Assembly: GCA_026391655.1 (NCBI GenBank)
Contig: JAPLDR010000063.1
Span: 1-47,539, forward strand
DNA: 47,539 nt
Reading direction: 5' to 3'
Source: Bacteroidia bacterium
GTDB lineage: Bacteria > Bacteroidota > Bacteroidia > Bacteroidales > Prolixibacteraceae
In this document: positions 17,767 through 28,017 of the stretch, piece after piece
How the letters are laid out: every line of letters starts with the position of its first letter
How positions within the stretch are numbered: the first letter of the stretch is position 1
The notes under the pieces: generated by a model
The model's input: the letters and a program-made list of their open reading frames with translations, nothing else
Database searches by the model: none
Told to the model about the DNA's origin: nothing
Position numbers and translations under genes: made by a program

Positions 17767-17829
17767 TAGACCTAACCTTTTCAGGCCTTTTCAACATTAC
17801 GTCACCTACCTTTACTAACCTTATTTTTA

Positions 17830-19513
17830 CTATAAACCATCTTTTTTCTTTGCCAGCGTATCATAGTCATTCTTCGGATCTTTCCAATCTATTTTTTTCG
17901 TCGGATCAATGCCATTGATGTATTTTTCGATGTTTGTGTAACCATCTCCATTACAATCAAGTACGGCATCGGCTGGATTGTTGGGATCTAATTTGTATTT
18001 CAATTCCCAGCTATCCGGCATTCCGTCCTTATCCGAGTCTTTGTAAGGCGTTCCTTTGTATTCGGGGTAACCGCCTACCTGGGCAATGTCCGTTATTATC
18101 CCCATCTTATAGGAATCTTTGGGTAGACGGCGGATTTTAAATTGCGGCACACTATCGAGGTTTACATGCTCCGGATATTTGATTACTCCGGTGCGGACCT
18201 GTAACACGCAGATCAACAGCATCTCTTTTAGGGAAAGTGGCACCAGCATTGTCCAACACAAAGCCGAAAGATTCCTGAGCCGACATGAGCGGAAACGAAG
18301 GCATCGGAAGCGGTTTATTCCACTTCAGGGCATCTTTATATTTACCTGCATCAGGCATTTCCTCAATTTGCACACCGCCATCCCAGTTGTCTTTTGTTAC
18401 ACGGTCATTTCCTTCTACAATATTTCCGTTTACATAGGCACGTCCATAAACACGATATGCAAGCTTACTTCTTCCTGATTCAGGTTTCAAAATCCGGTGA
18501 CCGATTGGTGTGTCTTTCGGAGTCGATGGTCCCGGTTTATAGTAATTATTGATAATATTGTACATAGCTGTATAATCACCACCATCGGTCGACCGGTGTA
18601 CCCAGTTGAATACTACGTTATTTGCAAAATTGAAAATTCCGTTCCAGCCAATTGAAGGATTACGACCCGCATTGTCGGCCCACAAGTTGCGGATGAATGT
18701 ACAGTTTTCACCGCCTAAGGTGCTACCAAATGAGTGATTCCAGGTGTCCAATGCTTCAGCAAAAATAGAATTCTGAATGGTAATATTTACGGTTGGCAAT
18801 TTTGCTTCAATCTTGCCTGTGCTGTCGTTATACATATGCCGATACATCGACATATCCTCATCAAGGCCCCAGCTTGCCGAAACATGGTCAATCATGATAT
18901 TCCCGATCGGATTGCCTCCAATCGCGTCGTCACGCCGACCCACCCAGGTTTCGCCGCGACGAAAACGCATGTGCCGGATAATCACATCATGTGTATCTAA
19001 CCAAAAGGTTTCGCCGGCAACACAAATTCCGTCGCCAGGAGCAGTTTGTCCGGCAATAGTGATATACGGTGCACGAACACTCAAAGGTGTTTTTAACCGG
19101 ATAATCCCGGAAATATTAAACACAACAATACGGGCACCACCTGTTTCGCAGGCTTCGCGAAGTGTTCCTGGTCCATTATCAGCCAGACTGGTCACTACGA
19201 TCACTTTACCACCACGACCTCCAAAGGAATAAGCACCACCTCCCATTGCACCCGGGAAAGCAGGGATTTCTGACTGAGGTAAATCTACTGGTCTTGCAGC
19301 CCAGGGGACGTATGGCCGACCCTTTGCCGCTTCTGCCTGAATAATGGGATAAGCCTTGTTCCATGCCTCATCGGAGTGACGCTTGGCTTCGTTCATCAAC
19401 ATGTCACTGGCTTTTTGAACGTCGGCAGGTATGGTTGGATATTGAGCTCTTACCACTTGATTGGCAGCAAATAATAATACAATCGATGCGGTAAGTTTAA
19501 AATACTTCGTCAT
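17830..19513 (-). pseudogene. PL1-type pectate lyase with Ca-binding C-terminus, frameshifted
   Basis: The N-terminal frame (18152-19513, 453 codons) encodes a signal peptide (to about residue 23) and a parallel beta-helix lyase: PGAMGGGAYSFGGRGGKV, TIAGQTAPGDGI, IRHMRFRRGE, IDHVSASWGLDEDMS, and DNAGRNPSIG. It is the usual Bacteroidota PL1 arrangement. After KRDAVDLRV the frame goes wrong and ends. The correct continuation lies in the frame ending at 17830: VRTGVIKYPEHV, the linker GITDIAQVGGYPEYKGTPY and a thrombospondin-3/EF-hand-like calcium segment DSDKDGMPDSWE and DCNGDGYTN. Removing one base near 18195-18205 restores a 560-residue enzyme. Pectate lyases cleave polygalacturonate by beta-elimination. 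The truncated form keeps most of the catalytic domain and might retain activity. A sequencing error is an alternative. Confidence 0.85.
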
Positions 19514-19579
19514 GGTTTATCCTCTTCTTTATGTGTTATAAATTGAAATTCAATATTTTGTAAATAAATACATATAACT

Positions 19580-19614
19580 AAACAGCCTTATTAAAACAAG
19601 GAGGGGAGCTGTTT
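19580..19614 (-). promoter_or_regulatory. Nested hairpin in the susD-pectate lyase spacer
   Basis: AAACAGC (19580-19586) pairs with GCTGTTT (19608-19614), and an inner CCTT/AAGG pairing can stack within it. There is no T tract, so it is unlikely to be a terminator. It may protect the susC-susD message end or mark a processing site. This is a structural observation only. Confidence 0.35.
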
Positions 19615-19637
19615 AATTCTCCCTTCGCTGCCAATAT

Positions 19638-21692
19638 TTATTTTAACGGATCAAATGTTCCGTTAACACCATAATAATCATCCCATCCTTTTGTTTGGAA
19701 AAGATATGGTGATTGTTTCAGAACACTCTGTTTAATACCTATAAGATAATATTTACTCCTAAAAGTAGTTATAAATGTTGGTGTGGTTGTTGGATCAATA
19801 AAATCTGTAGTAACACGAGTAAGGTTTGTATCATAGAAAAGATCCAACTTTGTAATTTGAGCAGCAAAAGTAGCATCAGCGTCATCCGGATTTATGGCAA
19901 TGGTGACACCATTACTGATACGCGTAACCTTAGCCGAATTATACTTTGCGCTTAATGGGTTAAAGATATCATTAGCTAAACCTGAACTGGTTGAAGCATA
20001 TACAGTAGGTTTCACTGCAAGAATGATACCATGACGACGGGCACCGTTCATTGGAGCTACACCCAATTGGGCACAAGTTGTATTTTGGTCAGCAGCATCA
20101 TCGTTCCACAACATCCATCTTCTCATATCCTGAAAACGTTTGCCTTCATAAGCGAATTCAATCTGACGCTCATAGAGAATTTCCCTGAACAGACCATATT
20201 TATCCAAACCTGAAGGAACTCCGTAATAACCGTCTGTACCGGCAGGAATACCAACGCGGGCACGGAGGGCAATCAATCCCTGGTAACCTTCATCAGCAAG
20301 ACCTAATTTGCCAATACCAACAGCAGATTCTGCAAGGTTGAGAAGTACTTCCGCAAAACGGATTTCGATAAATGGTGAGGCCGAGCGCGCAAATTTATCG
20401 ACGTCAGTATAACCGGCAGCGGGATCAGTCCTTTTACGAAGGTAGATACCGGAATTGACATGGCCTGCATACTCAGCAAAACCAGAACCTTCTTTCGTCG
20501 TTGCGGCAGTTACCGCAGCCTGGTCTTTAAACCATTGATAGGACCAAACGGGATAGGTTGTGTTGGCAGCATAAGGCCATATGCAACCATTGAAGGCAAA
20601 AGTCCGGTAGAACCGTGGATCACGGTTTTTATAGAATTTGAGTGGATCATAAGGATATGTAGTACTTATACCCGGACGTTTCCCGTCAGCCATTGGGAAA
20701 AGATCAAGCATTTCAGCAGTTGCTGCATATCCACCGCCACCCTGAATTTCTTTTGGGCGTGCAGAGTTTTCCCAACCATTATTTTTCTTGTAGGAATCGG
20801 TTGTGACAGTGTTGTTAAGTACTGTCATAACAGCCTCTGTGCTTTTAATAGTAACAAACATTTTTTCCCAGTCTTTAGCTCTTAATGTTGTTGAGCTTAC
20901 CAAACCGAATCCATTGGTTACCAGTAAATCCCTGGCTGCTTTGTTGGCATCATAAGCGGCTTGCCAGCGCGTAACATCCATACTCCTGTTAAACAATGGA
21001 CTGGCATAGGTCAACAATGCGCGACCTTTGAGAGCAGAAGCAGCTCCTGAAGTAATACGTCCCCAGTTTGAGTCGGCCCATCTGCCAGGTAATAAGGCGA
21101 TTGCCTTATCCAAATCATCAGTAATCAGTTTCATACAATCAGCTGTTGAACTACGCTGAACTGCCAAACCGGTTTCTGTTGGATCGCCATTACCCACGAT
21201 AGCGTCCTGAGCAGTTAAAATAATTGGTACTCCTCCATAAGTGCGGACAAGATTAAAGTAATTCCATGCCCTCCAGAAATATATCTCTCCTTTCATTGTG
21301 GTCTTTTGCACTTCAGTCAAAGTTCCCTTATCGATATTATCGAGGAAAATATTGCATTCGCGGATGAATGCGTACGGACCACCGGTCTGAGTTTTAAAGA
21401 ATTCATCATCGATATCATTCGAAGTTTTCTCGGTGAGCTGATTATAGGTAGTCGAACCGGGAAATTCTTCAGTCGATTTACTGTAAGTATCAGAACTGCC
21501 AGCTGTTGCTGCGGGTAAGCACAAATAATAGAGATAATCAACTTTGGCCTGGGCAGTTTGAACGTCATTGTATATTTCCTCGTTAAAGCCGGAAAAATCT
21601 CCTTTATCTACGAGGAATTGGTCGTTACAGCCTGTAAAGAATGCCATTAACACCAAGGCCAATAAACTATTCTTAAAATTAATATTTGTCAT
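19638..21692 (-). CDS. susD: SusD/RagB-family outer-membrane glycan-binding lipoprotein
   Basis: A 684-residue lipoprotein (MAFFTGCND, Cys22) with the tetratricopeptide-like framework of SusD: MKGEIYFWRAWNYFNLVRTYGGVPII is the signature N-terminal region, followed by DLDKAIALLP, ALKGRALLTYASPLFN and, late, EILYERQIEFAYEGKRFQDMRRW. It caps the SusC channel at the cell surface and captures oligosaccharides, here most likely pectin fragments. At 684 residues it is somewhat longer than the common 500-600. The gene follows susC with a 19-bp gap, the expected pairing. The symbol is used in the family sense, not for the starch protein. Confidence 0.95.
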   Translation of the reverse strand: MTNINFKNSLLALVLMAFFTGCNDQFLVDKGDFSGFNEEIYNDVQTAQAKVDYLYYLCLPAATAGSSDTYSKSTEEFPGSTTYNQLTEKTSNDIDDEFFKTQTGGPYAFIRECNIFLDNIDKGTLTEVQKTTMKGEIYFWRAWNYFNLVRTYGGVPIILTAQDAIVGNGDPTETGLAVQRSSTADCMKLITDDLDKAIALLPGRWADSNWGRITSGAASALKGRALLTYASPLFNRSMDVTRWQAAYDANKAARDLLVTNGFGLVSSTTLRAKDWEKMFVTIKSTEAVMTVLNNTVTTDSYKKNNGWENSARPKEIQGGGGYAATAEMLDLFPMADGKRPGISTTYPYDPLKFYKNRDPRFYRTFAFNGCIWPYAANTTYPVWSYQWFKDQAAVTAATTKEGSGFAEYAGHVNSGIYLRKRTDPAAGYTDVDKFARSASPFIEIRFAEVLLNLAESAVGIGKLGLADEGYQGLIALRARVGIPAGTDGYYGVPSGLDKYGLFREILYERQIEFAYEGKRFQDMRRWMLWNDDAADQNTTCAQLGVAPMNGARRHGIILAVKPTVYASTSSGLANDIFNPLSAKYNSAKVTRISNGVTIAINPDDADATFAAQITKLDLFYDTNLTRVTTDFIDPTTTPTFITTFRSKYYLIGIKQSVLKQSPYLFQTKGWDDYYGVNGTFDPLK

Positions 21693-21711
21693 GGTTTTAT
21701 GCTGTTAAAGT

Positions 21712-24700
21712 TTAGAATGAAAGATTAAGACCTAGTGAAAGACTTCTTAAATTAGGGAAGGCACCATAATTGCTGTTGATGTCCATAAAGCTCCCTGGCA
21801 GAGGATTATTAAAGCTTAATACGTTCATCCCGGTCAGAGTAAATCGGCAGCCTTCAACGCCTACTTTACCGACCAATTTTTTTGGAAGTGAATATCCCAA
21901 AGTTATGGTTTTTAAAGCCATTCGGAACGAACTAATTTGCCAGAAATCAGAGGTTACATTATTGAAAGCACTCCAGTACATATTTGGATACCTGGCGTTC
22001 ACGTTTCCTGTTCCGGCAATTTCAGCTCCGTTAGCATCCAGTGCGGGAAGCGTAAACATATCGCTCCAGAAATTAGGGACATTCATATAATCTGCCTGAT
22101 TGGCAGTAATATATCTGGCAGATGAAGGTACTTCAGAAAAACCGCCCCACGAAGCACCTATCAGAGCGGTCAGGCTAATCCCTTTCCATTCTCCTCCAAA
22201 ATTCAAGGTAAAGCCGTATGGATTGCTCGTTTTTTTAGATAACTGAACCATGTCCTTATCGTCAATAATACCGTCCGGACCCTGATAAGTACCATCAGCG
22301 TTCATCGTTCCGCGAACATCACGATAATATAACATACCAGGTTTCAGTTGCGCTACAGCCGTTGAAAATACATTTGTAATACTATATTTCTGCACATAGC
22401 TATCAATATCTGCCTGAGAGCGGAACATTCCCAAACAATTATAACCCCATTGTCCCATATCTACAGGACCATTAGCGTATACGTCATTGTAATCTAAAAT
22501 CAGGGGCCAGTCTTTCTTGCGATAACGTGCATCACTTAAACCGGTATTCAGTTTTACAAAATAGCTAAGGTCTTTCCCAATATTATCCCTCCATGCTAAT
22601 GATAATTCAATTCCGTAGGCATCAATTGCATCAAAGTTTTCCTCGGCCATTGCACCTCCAATAGTTACAGGTACCAAAGCATCACGTCGTACCAACAAAC
22701 CCTTATTTCGGTCGTGAAATGCATCAATGGTTGCAGATAAACGGCTGTTGAGGAATCTTGTATCTATCCCAATGTTGATTTTAGTTGTGTTGTCCCATGT
22801 TGCATAGTAGTTTGGTGCAGCTTCCATTTTTAAACCCCAGCCAACATTTGCAGAAGCATTTGTTCCAAATACTGCACCTTTATTCGTCTGATAAGTATAA
22901 CGTTGCCGCCACTGCCAGGCACCCGTATTATCTTTACCCAGAAAACCAACAGAAGCCCTGAGTTTTAAATAATCCATCCAATTCACGCGATCTTTGAAGA
23001 ATCCTTCTTGTGAAATAACCCATCCTGCGGAGAAAGAAGGGAAGGTTCCCCAGTAATTTATAGGTGCAAATTTTGTTGATGCATCCGAGCGAATAAGGAA
23101 TTCGAACAGGTATTTATCACTATATGAATAGTTGAAACGCCCGATATAAGATAATATTCCAGATTCTGTCCGGGTTGTTTCTCCATCAGCGGCTCCGGTT
23201 GCTGTATTTGACTGACCATTGGTAAACGAAAGTACATCGTCTTTATAGTAGCGTACTTTTTCATACTCTGATTCTGATTTTTCAACTGAAATTAAAGCGT
23301 TTACACTATGTTTACCAAATGTACGTTCGTACATGCCATAAAAGTTTAACTGGTAGGTGTCACCTCTGTCACCATCTCTAAGTAAGCGGTTTCCGTTTTT
23401 AACTGTAAAAGCAGTCTTCGATGCCGTAATGTCGCCCTCATAAAGGTGGTTTCCGGTACCTGACCGTGCTGTGAAATAATAGCCGGTATACTGAGAACCA
23501 AGCTGATTGTATAAATTTGTCGTAATGCCTTTTGAATAAGCCAGTTTAAATTTTAATCCTTTCAGTATCTTACTCCATCCGAAATCATATTCTGCAACGG
23601 TATTGATCCGCATATCCGTTGGTTTATTGACCTTCATATTTGCTAATCTTTCTACCTCAAAATAGTTGTAATAGATGATGTCGTTATCTGTCCTTTTATT
23701 TAGAGGGCCATACCTGAGTATTGGCAATCCACTCGTATAAGCAGGTAAATACCTTGGAGTTGTCAGCAATGAGAGATAGTCATTTTCGTCGATTTCGCCT
23801 CCGATTTTATTAAAAGTTTGTTTTCTTTCACCATAATCGCCTGAAACCTGCAAACTGATTTTAAGATGATCAGCAATTTTTATATCGGCACCTGCACGAT
23901 AATTCCAACGTCCGTAATCCAACGTACTCAGGTTACCGTTTTGGGTAAAATAGGAAGCACTGGCAAAATAAGTAGCATTGTTGCTACCTCCGCTCAGATT
24001 AACGTTTTGCTTCATGCTTGTACTTCCTTTCCATGCATCATCGAGCCAATCGTAATTCAGTCCTTTCATAGTTTCAAGCTCATCGGATTGAAAGAAAGAT
24101 GTTACAGGACTTGATGTTACATCCTTACCGCTTCTTCCCATATAACGGTTATAAAATACACCATATTCATATGCACTCAACATTTCGGGCCTCTTGACCT
24201 CATTATTGTACCCAAACTGGCTACTTATTGAGATTTTCGGTTTCCCTTCTTTCCCGCGTTTTGTTTTAACAAGGATAGCTCCCTGGGACGAACGGGCACC
24301 ATAAACCGCAGCAGCAGCATCCTTTAAGATAGAAATGTTTTCTATCTCATTGGCATCTAAATTATTAAAGGCTATTTCGTCCACAATAAAATCATCAATC
24401 ACATAAATAGGACTGATGGATCCTCCGACTTTCGACAAGGAGAACGGAGAACGAATGCTTAGTGACCCGCCAACGCCGGGGCGAGCCTGACCTCCGCTTA
24501 CATTAAGACCATTAACTGTACCTGCAAGTGCAGCGGCTAAATTGCCCGTGGGAAGGTCTGCAATATCCTTCGGATCTACCGTACTGATTGCCCCGGTAAC
24601 ATTTCTCAATTTCTGGGTACCGTAGCCAACCACGATAAATTCATTTAAATCAATTGATGTAGATACCATTATAATATTGAATGTCCCGGATCCGTTAAAC

Positions 24701-25026
24701 GGAACTTCCTGTTTTTTTAAACCAATGAAAGAAAATGCAAGCATCCCATTAGCCTGCGGCGTTTCCAACGCGTATTTCCCATCATTATCGGTTACTGTCG
24801 CTAAAGTTGTACCTTTTACCATAACTGTTACTGACGGTAAAGGAATTCCTGCTTCATCTTTAACCATTCCGGTAAGTTTAATGTTCACGGTTTGGGCAAA
24901 TGTAGGTTCCTTAATTCCGGATAGAAACAGTTGCAGTAAAAAAAACATGATTAAAAACCTCGTAAATTGCACGAAGCTGGTCCGCTTACATGGAATGGCA
25001 GACACAATTCTGATCTTTTTTTTCAT
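21712..25026 (-). CDS. susC: SusC/RagA-family TonB-dependent glycan importer
   Basis: 1104 residues. A long signal region (to about residue 45) precedes a carboxypeptidase-D-like regulatory domain (VNIKLTGMVKDEAGIPLPSVTVMVKG). A TonB-box-like stretch follows (DLNEFIVVGYGTQK), then the plug (NVTGAISTVDPKDI, PIYVIDDF, ILKDAAAAVYGARSSQGAILVKTK) and a 22-strand beta-barrel ending LRSLSLGLNLSF. The terminal aromatic residue is the usual barrel-assembly signal. It imports SusD-bound oligosaccharides into the periplasm using TonB energy. It is the first gene of the PUL and sits behind two LacI-type operators, so the whole cluster is probably repressed without the inducer. No anti-sigma-type signalling extension is present. 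Confidence 0.96.
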   Translation of the reverse strand: MKKKIRIVSAIPCKRTSFVQFTRFLIMFFLLQLFLSGIKEPTFAQTVNIKLTGMVKDEAGIPLPSVTVMVKGTTLATVTDNDGKYALETPQANGMLAFSFIGLKKQEVPFNGSGTFNIIMVSTSIDLNEFIVVGYGTQKLRNVTGAISTVDPKDIADLPTGNLAAALAGTVNGLNVSGGQARPGVGGSLSIRSPFSLSKVGGSISPIYVIDDFIVDEIAFNNLDANEIENISILKDAAAAVYGARSSQGAILVKTKRGKEGKPKISISSQFGYNNEVKRPEMLSAYEYGVFYNRYMGRSGKDVTSSPVTSFFQSDELETMKGLNYDWLDDAWKGSTSMKQNVNLSGGSNNATYFASASYFTQNGNLSTLDYGRWNYRAGADIKIADHLKISLQVSGDYGERKQTFNKIGGEIDENDYLSLLTTPRYLPAYTSGLPILRYGPLNKRTDNDIIYYNYFEVERLANMKVNKPTDMRINTVAEYDFGWSKILKGLKFKLAYSKGITTNLYNQLGSQYTGYYFTARSGTGNHLYEGDITASKTAFTVKNGNRLLRDGDRGDTYQLNFYGMYERTFGKHSVNALISVEKSESEYEKVRYYKDDVLSFTNGQSNTATGAADGETTRTESGILSYIGRFNYSYSDKYLFEFLIRSDASTKFAPINYWGTFPSFSAGWVISQEGFFKDRVNWMDYLKLRASVGFLGKDNTGAWQWRQRYTYQTNKGAVFGTNASANVGWGLKMEAAPNYYATWDNTTKINIGIDTRFLNSRLSATIDAFHDRNKGLLVRRDALVPVTIGGAMAEENFDAIDAYGIELSLAWRDNIGKDLSYFVKLNTGLSDARYRKKDWPLILDYNDVYANGPVDMGQWGYNCLGMFRSQADIDSYVQKYSITNVFSTAVAQLKPGMLYYRDVRGTMNADGTYQGPDGIIDDKDMVQLSKKTSNPYGFTLNFGGEWKGISLTALIGASWGGFSEVPSSARYITANQADYMNVPNFWSDMFTLPALDANGAEIAGTGNVNARYPNMYWSAFNNVTSDFWQISSFRMALKTITLGYSLPKKLVGKVGVEGCRFTLTGMNVLSFNNPLPGSFMDINSNYGAFPNLRSLSLGLNLSF

Positions 25027-25083
25027 ACCTGATTTTTAGATTTTAGTATTAGTAATATATTGTGTGCTTATTTTTTTTTGGAA

Positions 25084-25097
25084 TGGTATCGTTCTCA
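25084..25097. promoter_or_regulatory. LacI-type operator, susC-proximal copy
   Basis: TGGTATCGTTCTCA matches 11 of 14 positions of the stronger copy at 25153-25166 and keeps the central CG. It lies nine bases downstream, in the direction of susC transcription, of a possible minus-7 element (TAAATTTG on the minus strand, 25107-25114). Confidence 0.55.
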
Positions 25098-25152
25098 ATT
25101 GAAATACAAATTTAAAATCAAACATCATCAATGTATTAGCACTTTATACAAA

Positions 25153-25166
25153 TGGTAACGTTTACA
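25153..25166. promoter_or_regulatory. LacI-type operator upstream of susC
   Basis: TGGTAACGTTTACA is a near-perfect palindrome with the central CG typical of LacI-family operators. It lies 127 bp from the susC start and three bases downstream of a candidate minus-7 box, where a bound repressor would block initiation. Related sites occur at 25084, 31125 and 32267. Confidence 0.75.
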
Positions 25167-25169
25167 TTG

Positions 25170-25177
25170 CAAATATA
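25170..25177 (-). promoter_or_regulatory. Candidate Bacteroidota minus-7 box for susC
   Basis: On the minus strand the sequence is TATATTTG, matching TAnnTTTG of the Bacteroidota primary sigma factor. The minus-33 TTTG is not perfect (TTTA/TTTT at the expected distance). The adjacent operator supports its use. A second possible minus-7 (TAAATTTG) occurs at 25107-25114. Confidence 0.45.
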
Positions 25178-25211
25178 TATCATTTATTTTTAATTGATAA
25201 AAAACACCCTG

Positions 25212-25230
25212 AAAAAATGTTGTAAAACAT
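25212..25230 (-). terminator. Weak terminator after the symporter gene
   Basis: On the minus strand, ATGTT-TTAC-AACAT is followed by a T run. It lies 16 bp past the symporter stop and before the susC control region. The stem is AT-rich and short, so termination may be partial. Confidence 0.45.
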
Positions 25231-25245
25231 GCAAAAAATAGTGAC

Positions 25246-26808
25246 TTATTTTTTCCTCTTCAAGTCAAGGTAACCATAATAGGTTAAAGAGCGGATATCC
25301 TTTTCACCTTTAAAGAATAAGCTGGCCAAATAACCAACCACACACAATAAAATATGACTGTAAACACCAATCATGTAGTCGTGATGAGTAAAATTCAGTG
25401 AGCCCAGATCAAGAAGCAACCGCTTTTGCCCTCCCCATTCAATTAGATTGGATGTTAACAGGGCATAAGCTGTAAACAGGACGCTGGTCCCTATGCCAAA
25501 ATAGAGACCTTTCATGTTGGCTCTTATACTAAATATACCGAGTAAAAACATTCCTGCAATACCACCGGAAAAAATAGCATAAAGCGCAAATATTGTACCC
25601 AACACCCCTTCAGAGCCGGCTTTCACATAAAACAGAGCAATTCCTATCGTCCCTAATCCGGCCAGGATGACAAAAATTTTACTCATGACCATTCTACGCT
25701 TTTCTGTACTTTTAGGTCTTAAACGGGTGTAGTAATCTTCAACACAAATGGCTGAGAGACAATTAAGGTCAGCATTTAACGTTGAAATTGCTGCTGCAAT
25801 CAAGCCTGAAATAACAAGCCCTACCACACCGACGGGCAATTTGGTCATAATAAAATAGGGGAAAACGGCATCGGGATTCATTCCTGCAGGTGCCGGATCA
25901 CCCGAAATTTTATAATACGAAAAAAGCGCTGTGCCGATAAACATAAACATTGCCCAGACAGGTACACTCAACAAAACCCCAATCAGCGTAGCTTTCACCG
26001 CATCTTTGTCTGATTTGGCGGTCAGGTATCGCTGGACAATGGTTTGGTCGGTACCATATTTTTGGATGGCATAAAAAATCCCGTTCAACGCCATCACAAT
26101 AAACGTAAGATTGACAAAATCCCAGTCAAAAGGACCAAAGCCAATGTGCCCGTTTTCCATAGCTACATTCCAAACGGCCGTTGGTCCTCCGTCGGCAGTA
26201 AACAGGATGATGATCAGAGAAATAATTCCTCCTATTATCAGCAAAAAACCCTGTATAACATCCAGCCAAACAATCGCCTCCATTCCTCCTATCAGCGTAA
26301 CCAGAATTACAACTATTCCAACAACCCAGATCAACGTAACCGTATCAAGACCAAGCATTTTAGACAGGGCAAGCGCCAGTAAAAAGAAAACTGAACCCAT
26401 TTTCGAAAAATGGGTAAGAACAAAACTTACCGAACTATACATTCGGGCGAAAACACCAAACCTCCTTTCGAAATATTCATAAGCGCTAAGTTTGATGACT
26501 TGCCGGAATAAAGGGACGATAAAACCAACAATCAGGATAAGTACCACAGGTACCATTAGGCCCTGGACCAATAATATCCAGTTTGAGGAATATCCTGCGC
26601 CTGGATAGGCAAGAAAGGTAATGCTACTGATAAGTGTGGCCAGAATCGAGATACCGATGGCCCATGAAGGAAGTTTGCCTCCGGCAAGAAAATAATTGTT
26701 GGTATTTTTCTGGCGGTGGGCAAACTTTAACCCGACAGCAAGAGAAACTATGAAAGAGATGATTATAATTATGTAATCAATAATATGTAAGGAGGTTGCA
26801 TGTCCCAT
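25246..26808 (-). CDS. Sodium:solute symporter (SSS family)
   Basis: 520 residues with about 13 hydrophobic membrane-spanning segments. The sodium-site region of the family is clear: NYFLAGGKLPSWAIGISILATLISSITFLAYPG in the first two helices, and SGLIAAAISTLNADLNCLSAICVEDYY later. Inner-membrane transporters of this family in sugar PULs import monosaccharides, sugar acids or short oligosaccharides with sodium. It is the last gene of the dehydrogenase-aldolase-kinase operon, 26 bp after the kinase, so its substrate is presumably the sugar acid those enzymes degrade. A uronate or aldonate is the best guess from context. Confidence 0.92.
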   Translation of the reverse strand: MGHATSLHIIDYIIIIISFIVSLAVGLKFAHRQKNTNNYFLAGGKLPSWAIGISILATLISSITFLAYPGAGYSSNWILLVQGLMVPVVLILIVGFIVPLFRQVIKLSAYEYFERRFGVFARMYSSVSFVLTHFSKMGSVFFLLALALSKMLGLDTVTLIWVVGIVVILVTLIGGMEAIVWLDVIQGFLLIIGGIISLIIILFTADGGPTAVWNVAMENGHIGFGPFDWDFVNLTFIVMALNGIFYAIQKYGTDQTIVQRYLTAKSDKDAVKATLIGVLLSVPVWAMFMFIGTALFSYYKISGDPAPAGMNPDAVFPYFIMTKLPVGVVGLVISGLIAAAISTLNADLNCLSAICVEDYYTRLRPKSTEKRRMVMSKIFVILAGLGTIGIALFYVKAGSEGVLGTIFALYAIFSGGIAGMFLLGIFSIRANMKGLYFGIGTSVLFTAYALLTSNLIEWGGQKRLLLDLGSLNFTHHDYMIGVYSHILLCVVGYLASLFFKGEKDIRSLTYYGYLDLKRKK

Positions 26809-26834
26809 TTTTTGTTAGTCGTTAGTTCTGATTG

Positions 26835-28007
26835 TTAGTTAGTTGTTGGGTTTGCATTTTCAAACATCAGGTGGTCGGGCCACATGTAACTTCCTGGTTT
26901 GGTTGTGATGCAAAGGTTGGGATATCCTTCTGCTTTCATCTGAATAACGCCAAAGTCAGCTTCATTAAAAGGAAACAACTTATTTATATTCAGATATTTT
27001 AAAACCTCTGATGTCGTAGCGCCACCTTCAATGAACAGATCGTTAAGAGCAAATTTATTTTCAACTTTTGCAACCAGCTGTCCGATACTTTCCCTCAGGT
27101 GAAGCGATAAATTTTCCTCGTTTCCAGGCTGGTGATCTATCGTCAACATCACACTGCAACCGTTTTCCAATTGATTAACAACTTGTATTGACCAGTCGTC
27201 CAATAAATCAGCACTCAGGTCCGAATCATAATAAATACCTTCGGGCATATTCATTCTAAGCACTTTGTTGTTGTGGAATTTTTCAAACATGCTTGCGTTC
27301 TTAGGATACATGCTCCCAAAAACAAATAATGTGCTTTCGCCAAACGACAAATCGGCATGGGCTGTCAGACCCTTTTGGCTGTAGATAGAACCGAGCAGGG
27401 TGTCGAAAAAAGCAGAGCTACCGGCAATGACCATCTCCTCACCAACGCGTGCGGCCCAGGCGATTAATTCCTCATGACTTGTTACATCGGCTATAATTAA
27501 TCCGGAATCGGGTAATTCGTCGTTCAACCCCAATGAAAAAACGGGAAACTCAGCAGGCCTTACAATTTCAGTCACACAAGCCGACCGGACAGGGAAATCA
27601 GGATCATCGGCAAAAGATGTTTTATCTAAAAGTAACGAGTCGACATAATACTGTCCGTTAACAATCTTCCGTCCTCCTAAAGGATTGGCGGCAACAATAA
27701 CTGCTCTGTTCTTATTAACAATACGCATCAGGGCTTCTAACTCATTGGCAATATGGCCCCTCAGAACAGAGTCTATTTTTTTAAAAATTAGCTTTGGCCC
27801 GAGCTGCATTAATTGGCTGGTAATTTGTGTAACTTCTTCGGAAGCGGCCTCGGCGCTCAACGATCGTGTGTCGGTTGCGATCACCAGCAAATCGACTCCA
27901 TCAACCTTATTTACAACGGTTTCTATAAGTACATTAAGTCCATACCGCAGCCCGACACCTCCTATCTCAGCAGCACCTGTAAAATCATCTGCAATAACAG
28001 CTATCAT
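26835..28007 (-). CDS. Four-carbon acid sugar kinase family (DUF1537)
   Basis: 390 residues. The family landmarks are present: IADDFTGAAEIG at the N-terminus (substrate binding), KKIDSVLRGH, ANPLGGRKIVNG, a nucleotide-binding EGGATTSEVL, and the closing KPGSYMWPDHL. Members phosphorylate sugar acids such as D-threonate, D-erythronate or 3-oxo-isoapionate at the terminal hydroxyl. It is ten bp after the PdxA-like gene. In known D-threonate pathways a kinase of this family works directly before a PdxA2 dehydrogenase, giving dihydroxyacetone phosphate and CO2; the pairing here suggests a related scheme. The true substrate is not determined. Confidence 0.9.
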   Translation of the reverse strand: MIAVIADDFTGAAEIGGVGLRYGLNVLIETVVNKVDGVDLLVIATDTRSLSAEAASEEVTQITSQLMQLGPKLIFKKIDSVLRGHIANELEALMRIVNKNRAVIVAANPLGGRKIVNGQYYVDSLLLDKTSFADDPDFPVRSACVTEIVRPAEFPVFSLGLNDELPDSGLIIADVTSHEELIAWAARVGEEMVIAGSSAFFDTLLGSIYSQKGLTAHADLSFGESTLFVFGSMYPKNASMFEKFHNNKVLRMNMPEGIYYDSDLSADLLDDWSIQVVNQLENGCSVMLTIDHQPGNEENLSLHLRESIGQLVAKVENKFALNDLFIEGGATTSEVLKYLNINKLFPFNEADFGVIQMKAEGYPNLCITTKPGSYMWPDHLMFENANPTTN

Positions 28008-28017
28008 ATTTAGTTTT

